Assembly (NCBI RefSeq): GCF_014075995.1
Contig: NZ_CP055153.1
Span: 3,410,001-3,474,000, forward strand
Length of the DNA stretch: 64,000 nt
From: Adhaeribacter radiodurans
GTDB taxonomy: Bacteria; Bacteroidota; Bacteroidia; Cytophagales; Hymenobacteraceae
Reading direction: 5' to 3'
In this document: piece by piece, positions 46,412 to 54,784 of the stretch
Layout: each line of letters opens with the position of its first letter
How positions within the stretch are numbered: the stretch's first letter is position 1
Made by a program: the position numbers and the translations under genes
Notes under the pieces: generated by a model
What the model saw: only the letters and a program-made list of their open reading frames with translations
The model's database searches: none
Told to the model about the DNA's origin: nothing

Positions 46412-47671
46412 TTATACTTTCTTTTTCGGATCATTCAATAATTTATTCAGTTTTTCTTTGGTTTCTGGTAATGCTTGCAGCGTTAATGCCTTTTTGAAGG
46501 TTTCTATTGCTTTGGATTTGTTACCGGTTTCCAGGTACAGATCGCCAAGTGAATCGTAACAATTACCGCTCGAAGGATTGTTAGCAATGTTCAATTTAAA
46601 TAGATTTTCTGCTTTCTTATACTGTTTTGTACCTAACATTTGGTATCCCAATCGATTAACCTGACTTTCTCCTGGCTTAACCACGTAACCCATATTCTCA
46701 GATACTTTTTTGTAATGTGTCTCCAATACAGAATCAATTCTGAAGTTAGGATTATTCAATTCGCTGTCATAAATCTTTAGCTTGTAAAAATCGAAAACAA
46801 ACCGAAGCGCGTCGTATTCTCCAACTAATCTAACTGATGGATGATCGTCGTCCTTATAGAACCTATAGCTGTAGCGCAGTTTATTTTTTCTATTTCTATT
46901 GAGCATTTTAATAAATTCCAAATTACTGCGAATAAGTTTAGTAGATGAGCTTGTCTCCTTTTGGACACTGAGCGTATCCACTCCTCGTTCCATACGATTG
47001 GCCATCGCCATAAATAAAGTTTTCCCTTGATAATTCTGAGTGGGTAAAATTGTTTTTGCTTCCTCCACCAATTTTCTATTATTCCACCACAAGGACGCTT
47101 CCAGGGAAACATACGCATTAAATAAATCCGGATGATGAAGTAAGGTATTGATAACCGTTAAGCCTCCAAGTGAATGGCCAATCAGTGTCTTATAAGTTGT
47201 AGTAGGGTAATTAGTATCGATATAAGGTATTAATTCTTTCTCGACAAAAGACATGAATTTATCATTATTTCCAACAATTTCAGGCGAGTCTTTGTCTACA
47301 CCGGTTGTTAGTTCACTTAAGCGATCTATAGGTACAATGCCAACCACAATCATCGGCGGACACAAGCTGGATTCTTCCAGGTGCTCCGTGATACTTACCA
47401 CAGTGTTGAAATTCTCACTGCCATCTAGTACGTAAACAACAGGGTAATGCCCTCTATCTTTAACCTTATTCCCGCCATTGCTTTTAGGAATATGTATCCA
47501 AATTTTACGCTGTTGACTCAATATCTTTGAAGAAATTGTTTCCTCAAAACCAGTGGTGAAAGGGCTATTTTCCTGAGCATTTACGCAAAAAGAAGTTAAT
47601 AGTAGTGTAAAAAAGTAAAAAACGAAGGTAGGTGTGTTGTTCTGGTTAAAGATAAAAAAGCGGCAATTCAT
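46412..47671 (-). CDS. secreted alpha/beta hydrolase (esterase D/Fes-like) with C-terminal TPR repeats
   Basis: The chosen ATG at 47671 gives a 419-residue protein whose signal region ends FFTLLLTSFCVNAQ; the frame also has an upstream Met at 47710. The esterase-like domain has the nucleophile elbow LIGHSLGGL, the VYVLDGSENFN strand, and candidate His in KDDDHPSVRL. Then 90 C-terminal residues form TPR helices (NRLGYQMLGTKQYKKAENLF, SLGDLYLETGNKSKAIETFK). Related enzymes hydrolyse siderophore esters or other esters; the TPR part may bind a partner. The substrate is unknown. Confidence 0.86.
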   Translation of the reverse strand: MNCRFFIFNQNNTPTFVFYFFTLLLTSFCVNAQENSPFTTGFEETISSKILSQQRKIWIHIPKSNGGNKVKDRGHYPVVYVLDGSENFNTVVSITEHLEESSLCPPMIVVGIVPIDRLSELTTGVDKDSPEIVGNNDKFMSFVEKELIPYIDTNYPTTTYKTLIGHSLGGLTVINTLLHHPDLFNAYVSLEASLWWNNRKLVEEAKTILPTQNYQGKTLFMAMANRMERGVDTLSVQKETSSSTKLIRSNLEFIKMLNRNRKNKLRYSYRFYKDDDHPSVRLVGEYDALRFVFDFYKLKIYDSELNNPNFRIDSVLETHYKKVSENMGYVVKPGESQVNRLGYQMLGTKQYKKAENLFKLNIANNPSSGNCYDSLGDLYLETGNKSKAIETFKKALTLQALPETKEKLNKLLNDPKKKV

Positions 47672-48193
47672 GAAATTTATATTTTTATTAAATCGAAAGC
47701 AGGCTCTCACAAAGATAGATTGGGTAAATGAATAAATGTGGTGCCTTGATATGAATAGAGACGAATAGAGGTATTTTCCTGGGTTTGCTTTGATTATGAT
47801 CCGTATTCAAGAGGTCATTTACTTACTATAAATCAAAAGGCAAAATTAACCATATTGTTCAGTTGTTGACAAATCATTTTTTAGTGAGCATTGCCCTTAG
47901 GTTTAAAAATTGTATGCTTAGTTTTGAATATTAATAATCTATTAAGCACACATTTTAGTATAAGCCCACGCGCGCCCCGCAGCATTAATGGGCTAAACTA
48001 TAGCCAAAAGTGAAGATTATTTAAGAAGCAAGCCGGTTTTATTTCCGCAAATACTGGCAAAATATCAGTAAAGCTTACAGATTTCTCACCAAAATTTTCT
48101 TAAAAAAATAAGTAAACTTTTAAAATTCCCAATTCTTTCCGGTTTCGGTCTGCAATTTTGGTTTAAAATTAGGTGTCACCTAAAGTTTTAACT
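47672..48193. other. divergent intergenic region
   Basis: About 520 bases between the esterase gene and the PepSY-like lipoprotein gene. No ORF, hairpin or repeat that I can support. Confidence 0.3.
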
Positions 48194-48637
48194 ATGAAAG
48201 CGATCTTATTTTCAATTCTGTTTAGTAACACTGTTTTTCTGGCCTGCAGCCAGGACATTGCCCCGGAAAAAGTACCTGCCATTGTAAAAAATGCGCAACA
48301 AGTTAAGTTTCCGGATGCAACAGAGGTAGAATGGGAGAAAAAACCAAAAGGTTATGAAGTAGAATTTAATATTGGCCTCACCGACTACACAGCCCTGATT
48401 ACCAGCGCGGGCAAAATTACTTATTACGAGCAGGAAATTCAGGCCAATGAACTTCCGGCACCAATTACCGCTATAATACAAAAACAATTTGCAGGTTATA
48501 CCGTGGATGGAAATGATTTAGATAAAATAACAAACAACGGAGAGTTTTTTTATCGGGTAGATCTAGAAAAAAACCACCGCGATATTACCCGGGTTTTTTC
48601 AGCAACAGGTAAAGTAGTACCCGATCCTACTCTTTAA
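48194..48637 (+). CDS. PepSY-like domain lipoprotein
   Basis: A 147-residue protein from the ATG at 48194; an in-frame GTG 21 bases earlier would prefix a non-signal stretch. MKAILFSILFSNTVFLACSQ carries a lipobox (LAC). The domain runs as two repeats of helix plus strands: PAIVKNAQQVKFPDATEVEW with EKKPKGYEVEFNIG, and PITAIIQKQFAGYTVDGNDL with FFYRVDLEK. This is the PepSY-like (BLIP-like) fold common in Bacteroidota periplasm. First of three consecutive lipoprotein genes on this strand. Confidence 0.83.
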   Translation: MKAILFSILFSNTVFLACSQDIAPEKVPAIVKNAQQVKFPDATEVEWEKKPKGYEVEFNIGLTDYTALITSAGKITYYEQEIQANELPAPITAIIQKQFAGYTVDGNDLDKITNNGEFFYRVDLEKNHRDITRVFSATGKVVPDPTL

Positions 48638-48805
48638 TTTATTCGTTAAAGGCTAAAAGTAAAGTCTATTACAATAAGTAGCTGTTCGTTATTAGATATT
48701 AGTTGTTCGTTGTTTATTTAGTAAATTTTTCATAATCAACAACTTAATATAAATAATAGTCTCTGTTAGTTGCGTTGAAGTACTTAAAACAAATTAAATA
48801 AATCT

Positions 48806-49708
48806 ATGAAATACATTCTGGCAAATATCTGGATCCTAATTTTTGCTTTTGCTATGGCTTCCTGCGATTCTGCTAAAGCCGACTACCCGGCGCAGGATGA
48901 TTCCAAAAAAGAAGGCAAAAAAAAGAAAAAAGCCAAGATAGAAGAAACAGCCTCATCAAAAGTAGAAGTTGTAAAAAAATGGAATGTGCCTGCCATTCTA
49001 ACGGAAGTATCGGGTATTGCCTACCTCGGTAAAAACCAATTTACCTGCGTGCAGGACGAAGCTGGCGTAATATTTATCTACAACACCACTACCCGCAAAA
49101 TTGAACGGCAAATAACGTTTGGTGCCGCCGGCGATTACGAAGGAATTGCGCTGGTAGGCAAAACGGCATATGTAGTCCGGAGCGAAGGAAAAATTTTTGA
49201 AATAAAGGACATTCACGCGTCCACTCCGCAGGTTACAACTTATACTACCCCTTTAACGGCTAAAAATAATGTAGAAGGTATTACGTATGATGCCCGCCAC
49301 AACCGCTTATTACTGGCTATAAAAGGCAAAGAAACTAATTCAGAAAGTTACAAAGGCATTTACGCTTTTGATTTAAAAACTAAAAAATTGCTGCCAAATC
49401 CGGTAGTTAAAATAAGCCTTAACGATCCGCAGTTGGCGGCTACTAATAGTAAAAAACCGGATAAAGCCATTCAGCCTTCCGAAATAGCCATTCATCCTAA
49501 AACCGGTGCTATTTTAGTTACCGAAGCCACCAACCCGCAAATTTTTATTCTTGAACCCAGTGGCAAAATTAAAGCGCGATATAAATTAAATTCTTCGGAG
49601 TTTAAGCAACCCGAAGGCATGACCTTTAGTCCCGAAGGTGAACTTTTCATTTCTAACGAGGGAAACAAACAAGCGGGCAATATTACCCAGGTCCGGCTTA
49701 CCTTATAA
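48806..49708 (+). CDS. SdiA-regulated domain lipoprotein
   Basis: A 300-residue lipoprotein (MKYILANIWILIFAFAMASC, lipobox MASC). A lysine-rich linker (KKEGKKKKKAKI) precedes the SdiA-regulated beta-propeller domain, with strands such as LTEVSGIAYLGKNQFTCVQD, GDYEGIALVGKTAYVVRSEG, NVEGITYDARHNRLLLAI and KQPEGMTFSPEGELFISNEG. The recurring E-G-I/M motif is typical of that family. Ligand unknown. Same-strand PepSY-like lipoproteins lie on both sides. Confidence 0.86.
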   Translation: MKYILANIWILIFAFAMASCDSAKADYPAQDDSKKEGKKKKKAKIEETASSKVEVVKKWNVPAILTEVSGIAYLGKNQFTCVQDEAGVIFIYNTTTRKIERQITFGAAGDYEGIALVGKTAYVVRSEGKIFEIKDIHASTPQVTTYTTPLTAKNNVEGITYDARHNRLLLAIKGKETNSESYKGIYAFDLKTKKLLPNPVVKISLNDPQLAATNSKKPDKAIQPSEIAIHPKTGAILVTEATNPQIFILEPSGKIKARYKLNSSEFKQPEGMTFSPEGELFISNEGNKQAGNITQVRLTL

Positions 49709-49754
49709 TACTTTATAACTAAACATTTTTATTTTTTAACTTAACCCAAAACTT

Positions 49755-50192
49755 ATGAAACGTAGTGCATTTTTTATGGTCGCAATTTTTTTCTCCTTGT
49801 TTTTGTTTAGCTGCGAAAAAGAAGAAAACATAACTGCCGCCGAACTACCCCAACCTGCCAAAGATTTTATTTCAACTCATTTTACTACTGCTACCATTAC
49901 ATCCATTCAGAAAGAAAAAGAAATCAGCGGTACTTCGTACGATGTGTTTTTAAACAACGGTACTACCTTAGATTTTAATGCCGATGGCGAGTGCACCGAC
50001 ATAGATGGTAAAACAAATAAATTACCGGACAGCGTACTCCCGGCCCAAGTATTAACCTACGTACAAACGAACCATGCTACCGAATTTATTGTTGGCTGGG
50101 AAAAAGATGGTAATAACCAGGAAGTAGAATTAAATAACGGTCTGGAATTAAAATTCGACCAGAATTATAACTTTATCAGCCTGGATCAATAA
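49755..50192 (+). CDS. PepSY-like domain lipoprotein
   Basis: A 145-residue lipoprotein: MKRSAFFMVAIFFSLFLFSC with Cys20 as lipidation site. Two PepSY-like repeats: PQPAKDFISTHFTTATITSI with YDVFLNNGTTLDFNADGECT, and PAQVLTYVQTNHATEFIVGW with QEVELNNGLELKFDQN. It has the same domain type as the protein at 48194 and lies 46 bases after the SdiA-regulated gene, so these two are probably co-transcribed. It is followed by a 23-bp perfect hairpin. Confidence 0.84.
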   Translation: MKRSAFFMVAIFFSLFLFSCEKEENITAAELPQPAKDFISTHFTTATITSIQKEKEISGTSYDVFLNNGTTLDFNADGECTDIDGKTNKLPDSVLPAQVLTYVQTNHATEFIVGWEKDGNNQEVELNNGLELKFDQNYNFISLDQ

Positions 50193-50230
50193 CAACCTAA
50201 ATCCCTTATAATCTAATTCTTAATTCAGCA

Positions 50231-50283
50231 TATTCCCGTTTCCGGCTAAAAGCGAAAATTGCTTTTAGCCGGAAACGGGAATA
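50231..50283 (+). terminator. long perfect hairpin, probable terminator
   Basis: A 23-bp perfect inverted repeat (left arm 50231-50253, right arm 50261-50283) around the loop GAAAATT; each arm contains CCCGTTTCCGGCTAAAAGC or its complement. It follows the lipoprotein stop by 38 bases and precedes a T-rich run. The stem is longer than most terminators here and might also protect mRNA. Confidence 0.65.
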
Positions 50284-50395
50284 TTAATTTTAGTAAATTT
50301 TTTTTCAGATAAAGGAAATTGTACCATTTAAGTAACCTTTCTGCCGGAAATCATTATAGTTATTACTATTGTTAAACTTTAATAACTATAAAACT

Positions 50396-50767
50396 ATGAA
50401 ACAACCCATTTCCCGGCAAATGCATGGCGTTGCCGACTACAGTTATATTCCTACTATTACCGCCGCTCCCGAATTATTTAATTTTAAAGAAGAAAAAACA
50501 GCTACTACTTTGTGCCGTGTTTTAGGAGGCAACCTTTTTCTCACCAGCATTTTAACCCGGGCCGAATGGGGCCTTGTAAAAGTTTTGCCTTTTAAAGCCC
50601 ACTTAGCCTTAGATGTAGCCGCTGGTATTTTTACCGCGAGCGCTCCCTGGCTATTTGGTTTTGCGGATAACACCAACGCCCGAAATGCTTTTCTGGCTTT
50701 TGGTCTGACCAGTATTGCCGCCGCCAGTTTATCTGATCCGGAAGAATTAGGGGAAAAGGAAGATTAA
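50396..50767 (+). CDS. SPW-repeat-like small membrane protein
   Basis: I choose the ATG at 50396, giving MKQPISRQMHGVADYSYIPT, rather than the ATG 27 bases earlier, because the MKQPISR beginning is the conserved part. The 123-residue protein has membrane helices at about 58-66 and 74-92 (HLALDVAAGIFTASAPWLFG, followed by FADNT) plus a third around AFLAFGLTSIAAASL; the APWLFGF segment resembles SPW repeats. Function unknown. Confidence 0.68.
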   Translation: MKQPISRQMHGVADYSYIPTITAAPELFNFKEEKTATTLCRVLGGNLFLTSILTRAEWGLVKVLPFKAHLALDVAAGIFTASAPWLFGFADNTNARNAFLAFGLTSIAAASLSDPEELGEKED

Positions 50768-50956
50768 AACGCTAAAATTCTTAAAGTAGAAAACGTGCTG
50801 TTTGTGCTGAGGTAGCTAATTACGTTTAGGGAAATTAAGGTAAAACTTTCCGGCATTCAAAACTATTTTTTGGCGAATCCCGGTTAACTCCCACTCAAGA
50901 AAAGGATAGCTGAGAACTTGGTTAACAAAGCGGAGAATGGCTTAATTATTTTCAAC

Positions 50957-51001
50957 AAAAAAGCTGGAATGAGAACCTATGGTTATCATTCCAGCTTTTT
51001 T
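50957..51001. terminator. bidirectional hairpin terminator
   Basis: A 16-bp perfect stem AAAAAAGCTGGAATGA / TCATTCCAGCTTTTTT with a 13-base loop. It lies between the plus-strand gene ending at 50767 and the minus-strand genes, and has T-runs on both strands. Confidence 0.75.
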
Positions 51002-51067
51002 AATTTGGGGCAATTTATTAAATGTTAAGCAAATTGAAACATCTTTATTAAAAGCTAATTTACTCAG

Positions 51068-51257
51068 TTAATTAATAAGCAATTTCTTTGCTTTTAGTTC
51101 ACGTCCTTTAGAAACTAGACGAATATAATAAAAACCGGGGGATAATAAATTAAATTTACCTGTAGCTCGCCGTATTCAAAATTACTTTCTAAAACAGACT
51201 TACTTGCGTTTTGGAAATAATAACTTCTGGTTTTTCCGCAGGATCAAAAAGTAAAAT
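51068..51257 (-). pseudogene. relic of a second T9SS C-terminal sorting domain
   Basis: Minus-strand codons just beyond the stop of the protease gene read ...TRSYYFQNASKSVLESNFEY, GELQVNL in one frame, then LSPGFYYIRLVSKGRELKAK and KLLIN with a stop in another. This is the conserved end of a type IX sorting domain, broken by a frameshift near 51150. The 1000-residue gene already has its own complete sorting domain ending KRLLIR, so this is a leftover tail from a former gene or an exchanged C-terminus. Confidence 0.6.
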
Positions 51258-51264
51258 TTAATTT

Positions 51265-54200
51265 TTACCTGATTAATAATCTTTTTGAGATTATACCCTG
51301 AGAATACATTAGCGTAACGACATAAACTCCTTTTGACCAACCTGAAATATTTACCTGTTCATTCAAATCGCCTTCAGCCTTATATTTTTTCATAATTTTT
51401 CCAGAAATATCACTTACCTGGAGGGTAATTATTTCTTTGTTCTGCCCTTTATAACCCAGCGTAAGGATCTCAGAGGCTGGATTCGGAGAAATTTGCAACC
51501 GCGATTTAATTAGTTCAGAAGATTCGTTCGTTGGTTCAGCAATGGCCATTCTGTTATTGTAACCTAAGGTTTTATCTACAACAGTTGTCCGCCAAAGAGA
51601 ACCATCCTGGTGTAGATAATACAGGTCTGCTTTTCCCGTTTGGCCTAGGCTAGTGGCGGTAATATCTTTTGCTTCGGGTAATGCATCAATTTTCACCCAG
51701 TTTACATCCGAACCACCATATCGGTTAATCCAGAAGGAACCATCATTTTGGAGGGTGAACAGTACATTTTGTGTTACGGCAATTTTAGCAGCATTTCCGG
51801 GATGCCCTATTTTTGTCCAGGTAACTCCACTTGTTGAACTTCTGAGCAGGTCTTTGGCTGAATTTAAATAATAAAGATATGAAAAGTCGAGGGTGTTATC
51901 TTCCGTTCCGGCTAGTATTCCCCCATTTGATAATGCTGCACTTCTGCGAGGTGTTACCCCGTCAAGGAACCATAATTCACCGGTACTTAGGGTTCCTACT
52001 ACCTGGAAGTAGACTAAATTTCGGGCGCAGGCAATTTGCCGGGTATTTGCCGGAAGGTTAGTCACAAAGTTCCAACTACCATATCCGCCTCCGGCAGTGC
52101 TTTTGTAAAGAGATTTATCACTTTTTAAAACAAACAAACTTCCATCATTACAAGCACAAATATCTGTTGACTGGCCAGACAGAGGACTTCCAATTTGGTT
52201 CCAGGTAAGGTCAGGAACTTGCGGTCTTTGCCTCACCATGTAAAATGGCTTACTACTAATTACATCATATCCTGCAATCAGGCCGTTTTCCCAGGTTAAA
52301 TGTTGCCCTTTTAAAGTATAACCTTCTAACCGGAATTCCATTTGGGTAAAGCTCGAATTAGTAAATCTAACCTGTACATCAGACAAGGATCGGGTAGCAT
52401 TGTTATAAAAACTACCGAATAAATTGCTGCCCGATTGAGAAAGGTAAAGCTTACCTTTAGGTCCGCTGCTTATGTCTAGGTTCCAGCTTGAGTTTTTATA
52501 GGATGCCGGCCTGAATGGTCGAGGAGTACGGGCAGAATTAGTAATAAATCGATTTCTAGCCTTAACCGCGTAACCAGCATACTGGTTTGTGCCGCCAGGA
52601 TCTGTATGAAAACCAGCCATGAAGTCTTTCCGGTAATCGTAATAGTAAATAAATTTACGTCCTTCGAGTTCATCCCAACGAGGATTGGGTTTAGCATTGT
52701 TAATGAAAAAGGTTACTTCCAGTAATTCGTTCGTAATTTTTCTAACAGAGCCATTTACCCGAAAAGCATTGCCGTATTGGTCATAAAAGATACCCAACCT
52801 TCTATCAGGTACGTTTACTCCCCAGAAATCAAACCCCCATTGATTTATACCGGGCAGATGATAAATATCTAACCGCCCTTTCCAGCCGTCAAAATCAAGA
52901 CTGTACTCGCCAAGCAAACCTAATTCTGGCCATTTTTTAGGAGGATTTACATTTTTAATATATTCCGCACTTAAGGCATATTTTAAATAGTCATAATGCA
53001 TGTAAGTAAATCCATCCGAGCCGGGAATGCGGGAATGTCCCCAGCTATTTTTCACAATTAAATAATAATTTTTAGGATCAGGGTCCGTTTTATCAAAGCC
53101 AACAATTAGCATATTGTGCGCTCCTGGTCTACAATTGGAATCCGTATTTGGATCGCAAGCAGGTCGCCATATGTTATCCGGATGACCATCAGAACCGATC
53201 ATCAAAACGTTAAAATTTATTTCAAATCCTTGCCTTAATAATTGTTCATATTCAGCAACATCCTTATAATTAGATAGTTTTGCCATTGAATTGGCGCTAT
53301 AATAGCGGGGAGCTTTTAGCACATTATTATTGTTTAGACTGAAATTAAAATTATTGGCGCTCTTCTGAGTATAAAAACCAGAGCCGTTTTGAGAAATAGT
53401 ATCCCACGGGTAATCGGTTGGATGATAGGGTACATAACTCGAATCCGGAACGGCAAAACCATTGGAGAAAATAAATACGGAGCCCCCTCCTTGGGTTCCA
53501 GCAAATTGGTTTTCCATAACATCCGGCCCTTTTCGCTCGGTATCGCTCCAGGTTGGATGCAAATAAAGGGCTTTTCCCTGCATAGAGAAAAATTCTTCGG
53601 AAAGATTCACATTACCATACCCCGCTTTTTTATAAGCTGCTTCCAGAGCCGCAGTAGCACCAAAATAAGTACAGCTTCCTCTTCCTCCCTGGTTCTGAAT
53701 ACCTGTTTGATTAGGCCGCAAGTCTACATATTTTTCGGATATAGTAATTTTGCTTACTTTTTCAATAATCCACTCTTGAGTGTTATTACCAAGGTTACTC
53801 CACAACTGTACCCGGCTACCATCTATAGTGCCCGTGCCCGAAAGTAGCTTACGGCTCACTGCCAGCCGGATACGGTACCTATTATCACTTATCTTTTCTA
53901 GGCGCCACCGCTGCGATTCGCCATCATTAAAGCTCCATAAAATAATTCGTCCTCCGTTAGTAAACCGTTCGTTCCAAGCCGCATCCAAGGCTTTACCCGT
54001 ACCTGCTACCCGGATGTTATAAGATCCTTCTACACTACTTGGTACAATTTTCCAATGTTGGTTTGCTCCTTCCAGGTAAGTCCAGGTATGTACTATACAG
54101 CCATCCTTGTCCATATCGGCCCTTTTAGCATTTAATACGGAATTGGCTGAAACTAATTTGATAGTGTACAAGCCTTGTTCAATCTGCGACAAGGCAGCAA

Positions 54201-54267
54201 ATGGTAACAGTAGCAGGAATAGAATACCCGAGGTTTTTAGATAAAGAGTTAATAAAATGGTTTTCAT
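51265..54267 (-). CDS. T9SS-exported papain-like (C1) peptidase with ricin-type lectin domain
   Basis: A 1000-residue exported protein. Signal peptide (ends near ALSQ); ricin-B-type lectin (about 30-170) with three Q-x-W motifs (QHW, QRW, QEW); C1 peptidase (about 172-440) with oxyanion Gln193 and nucleophile in QGGRGSC (Cys199), His384 in PGAHNMLIVGFD and Asn407 in IVKNSWG; an unassigned jelly-roll-like region (about 460-720); repeats resembling tectonin propeller blades (WNQIGSPLSGQSTDICACND, GVTWTKIGHPGNAAKIAVTQ, VNWVKIDALPEAKDITATSL); and a T9SS tail (LQISPNPASEILTLGYKGQN to KRLLIR). All catalytic residues are intact. It may digest or bind glycoprotein outside the cell; target unknown. 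Confidence 0.88.
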   Translation of the reverse strand: MKTILLTLYLKTSGILFLLLLPFAALSQIEQGLYTIKLVSANSVLNAKRADMDKDGCIVHTWTYLEGANQHWKIVPSSVEGSYNIRVAGTGKALDAAWNERFTNGGRIILWSFNDGESQRWRLEKISDNRYRIRLAVSRKLLSGTGTIDGSRVQLWSNLGNNTQEWIIEKVSKITISEKYVDLRPNQTGIQNQGGRGSCTYFGATAALEAAYKKAGYGNVNLSEEFFSMQGKALYLHPTWSDTERKGPDVMENQFAGTQGGGSVFIFSNGFAVPDSSYVPYHPTDYPWDTISQNGSGFYTQKSANNFNFSLNNNNVLKAPRYYSANSMAKLSNYKDVAEYEQLLRQGFEINFNVLMIGSDGHPDNIWRPACDPNTDSNCRPGAHNMLIVGFDKTDPDPKNYYLIVKNSWGHSRIPGSDGFTYMHYDYLKYALSAEYIKNVNPPKKWPELGLLGEYSLDFDGWKGRLDIYHLPGINQWGFDFWGVNVPDRRLGIFYDQYGNAFRVNGSVRKITNELLEVTFFINNAKPNPRWDELEGRKFIYYYDYRKDFMAGFHTDPGGTNQYAGYAVKARNRFITNSARTPRPFRPASYKNSSWNLDISSGPKGKLYLSQSGSNLFGSFYNNATRSLSDVQVRFTNSSFTQMEFRLEGYTLKGQHLTWENGLIAGYDVISSKPFYMVRQRPQVPDLTWNQIGSPLSGQSTDICACNDGSLFVLKSDKSLYKSTAGGGYGSWNFVTNLPANTRQIACARNLVYFQVVGTLSTGELWFLDGVTPRRSAALSNGGILAGTEDNTLDFSYLYYLNSAKDLLRSSTSGVTWTKIGHPGNAAKIAVTQNVLFTLQNDGSFWINRYGGSDVNWVKIDALPEAKDITATSLGQTGKADLYYLHQDGSLWRTTVVDKTLGYNNRMAIAEPTNESSELIKSRLQISPNPASEILTLGYKGQNKEIITLQVSDISGKIMKKYKAEGDLNEQVNISGWSKGVYVVTLMYSQGIISKRLLIR

Positions 54268-54460
54268 AGGTTTAAGTCTTAATTTTTTTCTTTATAGAAG
54301 ATTAGAAGATGAGTTATAAATCTTGTAGAAAGGATACCTATCCGTACTACTTGTTCGCCAATTATCCGATGACCAATTCGGGCACTTATGGTATTTGTTT
54401 TTCTATTCTGATTCTTTTGTAGTACCTGCACCACACAATTGTTGGCGGTAGGTTGGCGGG

Positions 54461-54628
54461 TTATGAGTCAATGGTTATCACAGCCTGATTCAGTTGATTA
54501 TGCTGCTCTTCCGAATCAGCCTTGGCAACAGAAGCGAGGGCTAGTTCCACTTGGTTTTCACATCCAGACAACAAGGATGCTGAAAGAAAAAAATTCAAAT
54601 AATTTCTTCGTTGTTTGCCTAATTTCAA
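54461..54628 (-). CDS. small lipoprotein (55 aa), TTG start
   Basis: Read directly from the minus strand. From a TTG (after a stop codon three bases further upstream) it reads LKLGKQRRNYLNFFLSASLL then SGCENQ, a proper lipoprotein signal with lipobox LSGC (Cys23), and continues VELALASVAKADSEEQHNQL, ending VITIDS. No ATG is in frame. It lies between the protease gene and the 280-residue lipoprotein gene, on the same strand, so the three may be transcribed together. The mature part is only about 33 residues and helical. Confidence 0.5.
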   Translation of the reverse strand: MKLGKQRRNYLNFFLSASLLSGCENQVELALASVAKADSEEQHNQLNQAVITIDS

Positions 54629-54784
54629 TTTTTAAAAAGACAGGCAAAAGATAGGACAATACCTTAGACTGATTTTACCGATCAATCCCAAACGTACTAA
54701 CAGGTTCAGGCGGCAGGGGTAGCAAATTGAAAGAGTTAGGAGGCGAGATAGTAGATTGCTTATGTACGATCTAGGAGCCAGACT

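Noticed and set aside
54439-54654. 71-codon plus-strand frame upstream of the protease gene
   Set aside because: The minus strand of the same DNA encodes a lipoprotein signal with a correct lipobox, which is a better explanation.
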